DNA from: JBEATZ01 sp041178545
Lineage (GTDB): Bacteria > Planctomycetota > UBA1135 > UBA2386
Direction: 5' to 3'
NCBI GenBank assembly: GCA_041178545.1
Contig: JBEGVB010000007.1
Location: 1-15,675 of the forward strand
DNA length: 15,675 bases
In this document: one piece after another, positions 14,600 to 15,675 of the stretch
Position numbering within the stretch: the stretch's first letter is position 1
How the letters are laid out: each line of letters starts with the position of its first letter
Translations under genes and position numbers: made by a program
The notes under the pieces: model-generated
The model's database searches: none
What the model was told of the DNA's origin: nothing
The model's input: the letters and a program-made list of their open reading frames with translations, nothing else

Positions 14600-14624
14600 C
14601 CGGAAACGACACGACGGGTTCCGG
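14600..14624 (+). terminator. Possible hairpin after pgpA
   Basis: CCGGAA (14600-14605) and TTCCGG (14619-14624) can pair around a 13-nt loop. An alternative pairing, CCGGGCC (14585-14591) with GGCCCGG (14623-14629), competes with it. No T-run follows. It fits an operon end before the next, separately promoted gene. Confidence 0.3.
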
Positions 14625-14642
14625 CCCGGGTGCGTCGCACGG

Positions 14643-14648
14643 TAGCCT
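14643..14648 (+). promoter_or_regulatory. Candidate -10 element for the HAMP/SpoIIE-like gene
   Basis: TAGCCT fits TAnnnT and is followed by CTCACCCCC and then the ATG at 14658. The transcript would start about 3 nt before the gene. A weak -35 (TTCCGG, 14619-14624) lies 18 nt upstream. There is no Shine-Dalgarno site. Confidence 0.35.
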
Positions 14649-14657
14649 CTCACCCCC

Positions 14658-15675
14658 ATGGCACGTTCCCGTACGGGCAGCAAGCAGGGCAGGATCGCCG
14701 TCCCCGTCGCGCTCACCGGCGCGGGCATCGGTCTCGGCGCGGCCCTTGCCGCGAGCCTGCCGATGCTCCAGTACACCGACAACCCGCGCGCGCTCACCAT
14801 CTCGCTGGTGATGAGCGCTCTCGGTGCGGTGGTGGGCGGGATGGTCGGCTGGGTGCTGGGTGGCCGCATGGCCAGCCGCCTCGTCGACCTGACGCTTGCG
14901 ATCGCCAAGCTCGGCCGCGGCGGCACCGAGGTGAAGGTCCGCTACTCCGGCAACGACGAGATCGCCGCCATCGGTCGTGGGCTGCACTACCTCGCAGGCG
15001 ACCTCGCCGAGATGCAGCGCCAGCAGGAGAAGGGCGGCGGCTCGCTGGCTGCCATGGACCCGCAGGTGCGCCAGTACCGCGACCGCATGCTGCAGGACCA
15101 GTTCCCTGACGCCGAGGGCCTCGAGCTGGACGGCGCGCTGAGTGCCGGCTCGCGCGGCGGCCTCGACTACCACGACGTGGTCGAAGTCGAGGACGGTGTG
15201 GCCGTGCTGATGGTGATGGGGGAGGGCGCCGGCGCCATGGCCGTGGTGGCCTCGCGCCTCGCGCGCGACGAGGTGCACGATGCGTTGCGTCGCGGCGACG
15301 CGCCCCGGGCCGCGCTCGAGCGCGCCAACAAGGCCATGAAGCAGAAGCTGCCTGCCGGCTGCTGCGCGAAGGTGACGCTGCTGCACGTGGGTTCGGACGG
15401 CGCCGAGCTGTACCAGGCCGGCAGCCGCGCCCCGCTGCTGCGCTGCGCGCGCGGCGAGGTGCAGCAGCTCAATGCCGAGGGCCTCGCGCTGGGTCTCGAC
15501 GACGGTCCCGTCTTCGCGAAGTCGCTGCGTCCCCTCGAGGTGCCGATGGCGCCGGGCACGAGGTTGTGCATCGTCAACGAGGCCGCCATGCGCGCCGAGG
15601 GCTTCCTCGCACTCGTCCAGCAGCATGCGCCGAAGCACACCGCCATGTTCATGAACGTGGTGCTGGGCGGCATTG
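14658..15675 (+). CDS. Membrane protein with HAMP-like region and divergent SpoIIE/PP2C phosphatase domain (3' partial)
   Basis: The frame starts with ATG at 14658 and runs off the window after 339 codons with no stop. A basic N-terminus (MARSRTGSKQGR) precedes two hydrophobic helices at about 12-36 and 46-70, with only about eight residues between them, so there is no sizeable external sensor. Residues about 70-122 resemble a HAMP linker. From about 150 the pattern follows RsbU/SpoIIE serine phosphatases: GLDYHD (D170, D173) for GGDxYD, MGEGAG (E189) for GDVSGKG, YQAGSRAPLL for the AGHxPxLL stretch, and PGTRLCIVNEA (307-309) for PGDxLxLxTDG. The two Asp residues of the third and last motifs, both metal-site positions in active enzymes, are changed. 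It may be a pseudophosphatase in a partner-switching pathway. No antagonist or anti-sigma gene is visible in the window. The fold call is moderate. Confidence 0.65.
   Translation, partial: MARSRTGSKQGRIAVPVALTGAGIGLGAALAASLPMLQYTDNPRALTISLVMSALGAVVGGMVGWVLGGRMASRLVDLTLAIAKLGRGGTEVKVRYSGNDEIAAIGRGLHYLAGDLAEMQRQQEKGGGSLAAMDPQVRQYRDRMLQDQFPDAEGLELDGALSAGSRGGLDYHDVVEVEDGVAVLMVMGEGAGAMAVVASRLARDEVHDALRRGDAPRAALERANKAMKQKLPAGCCAKVTLLHVGSDGAELYQAGSRAPLLRCARGEVQQLNAEGLALGLDDGPVFAKSLRPLEVPMAPGTRLCIVNEAAMRAEGFLALVQQHAPKHTAMFMNVVLGGI

Noticed and set aside
1..15675. Mobile element, CRISPR array, tRNA or rRNA
   Set aside because: No transposase or integrase motif, no spaced repeat array, no cloverleaf and no rRNA stretch was recognised by eye. 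Gene style is uniform across the window.

Overview
This is a GC-rich, gene-dense bacterial chromosome segment. All 15 supported genes lie on the + strand, codon third positions are strongly biased to G or C, and no tRNA, rRNA, CRISPR array or insertion sequence was seen. The gene complement (Bacteria-type ribosomal proteins, GlmU, PgsA/PgpA, and a secreted histidine-rich TPR protein fused to a redoxin domain) fits a free-living Gram-negative-type bacterium. My best guess is a high-GC member of Planctomycetota or a neighbouring lineage. This rests on gene style and context only, because no marker RNA is present.

Region 1 (1-4613) is a tight operon for sulfane-sulfur handling. It opens with the 3' part of a metallo-beta-lactamase persulfide dioxygenase fused to three rhodanese domains; the gene's beginning lies outside the window. 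Two half-size YeeE/YedE sulfur-compound transport subunits follow, then a membrane-anchored protein with three more rhodanese domains, and last an ArsR-family repressor. After a 14-nt first gap every junction overlaps by 1 or 4 nt, so the genes are probably translated together. Of the six rhodanese domains only two keep the catalytic cysteine. A plausible scheme is that the anchored sulfurtransferase takes sulfur from thiosulfate or persulfide, the YeeE/YedE pair moves it across the membrane, the dioxygenase-rhodanese oxidises or transfers it inside, and the ArsR protein senses reactive sulfur. The scheme is inference; the domain calls are well supported.

Region 2 (4653-7043) is one monocistronic-looking gene for a secreted TPR-like protein. 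It has a conserved histidine cluster and a C-terminal thioredoxin-fold domain with a CxxC pair, and appears to be expressed from an almost leaderless message.

Region 3 (7069-12094) is a housekeeping block: glmU, prs, rplY (CTC type), pth, rpsF, rpsR and rplI. It supplies UDP-GlcNAc, PRPP, peptidyl-tRNA recycling and ribosomal proteins. A good sigma70-like promoter precedes glmU, and a second candidate precedes pth. rpsF uses a TTG start behind a small hairpin, and no ssb lies between rpsF and rpsR.

Region 4 (12104-14580) begins with a long GC-rich hairpin after rplI. It is followed by rimO (ribosomal protein S12 methylthiolation) and the phosphatidylglycerol pair pgsA-pgpA, closely packed.

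Region 5 (14658 to the window end) holds the first 339 codons of a membrane protein with a HAMP-like segment and a SpoIIE/PP2C-like phosphatase domain. Several of its signature metal-site residues are changed, so it may be a pseudophosphatase. No intergenic gap exceeds about 100 nt.
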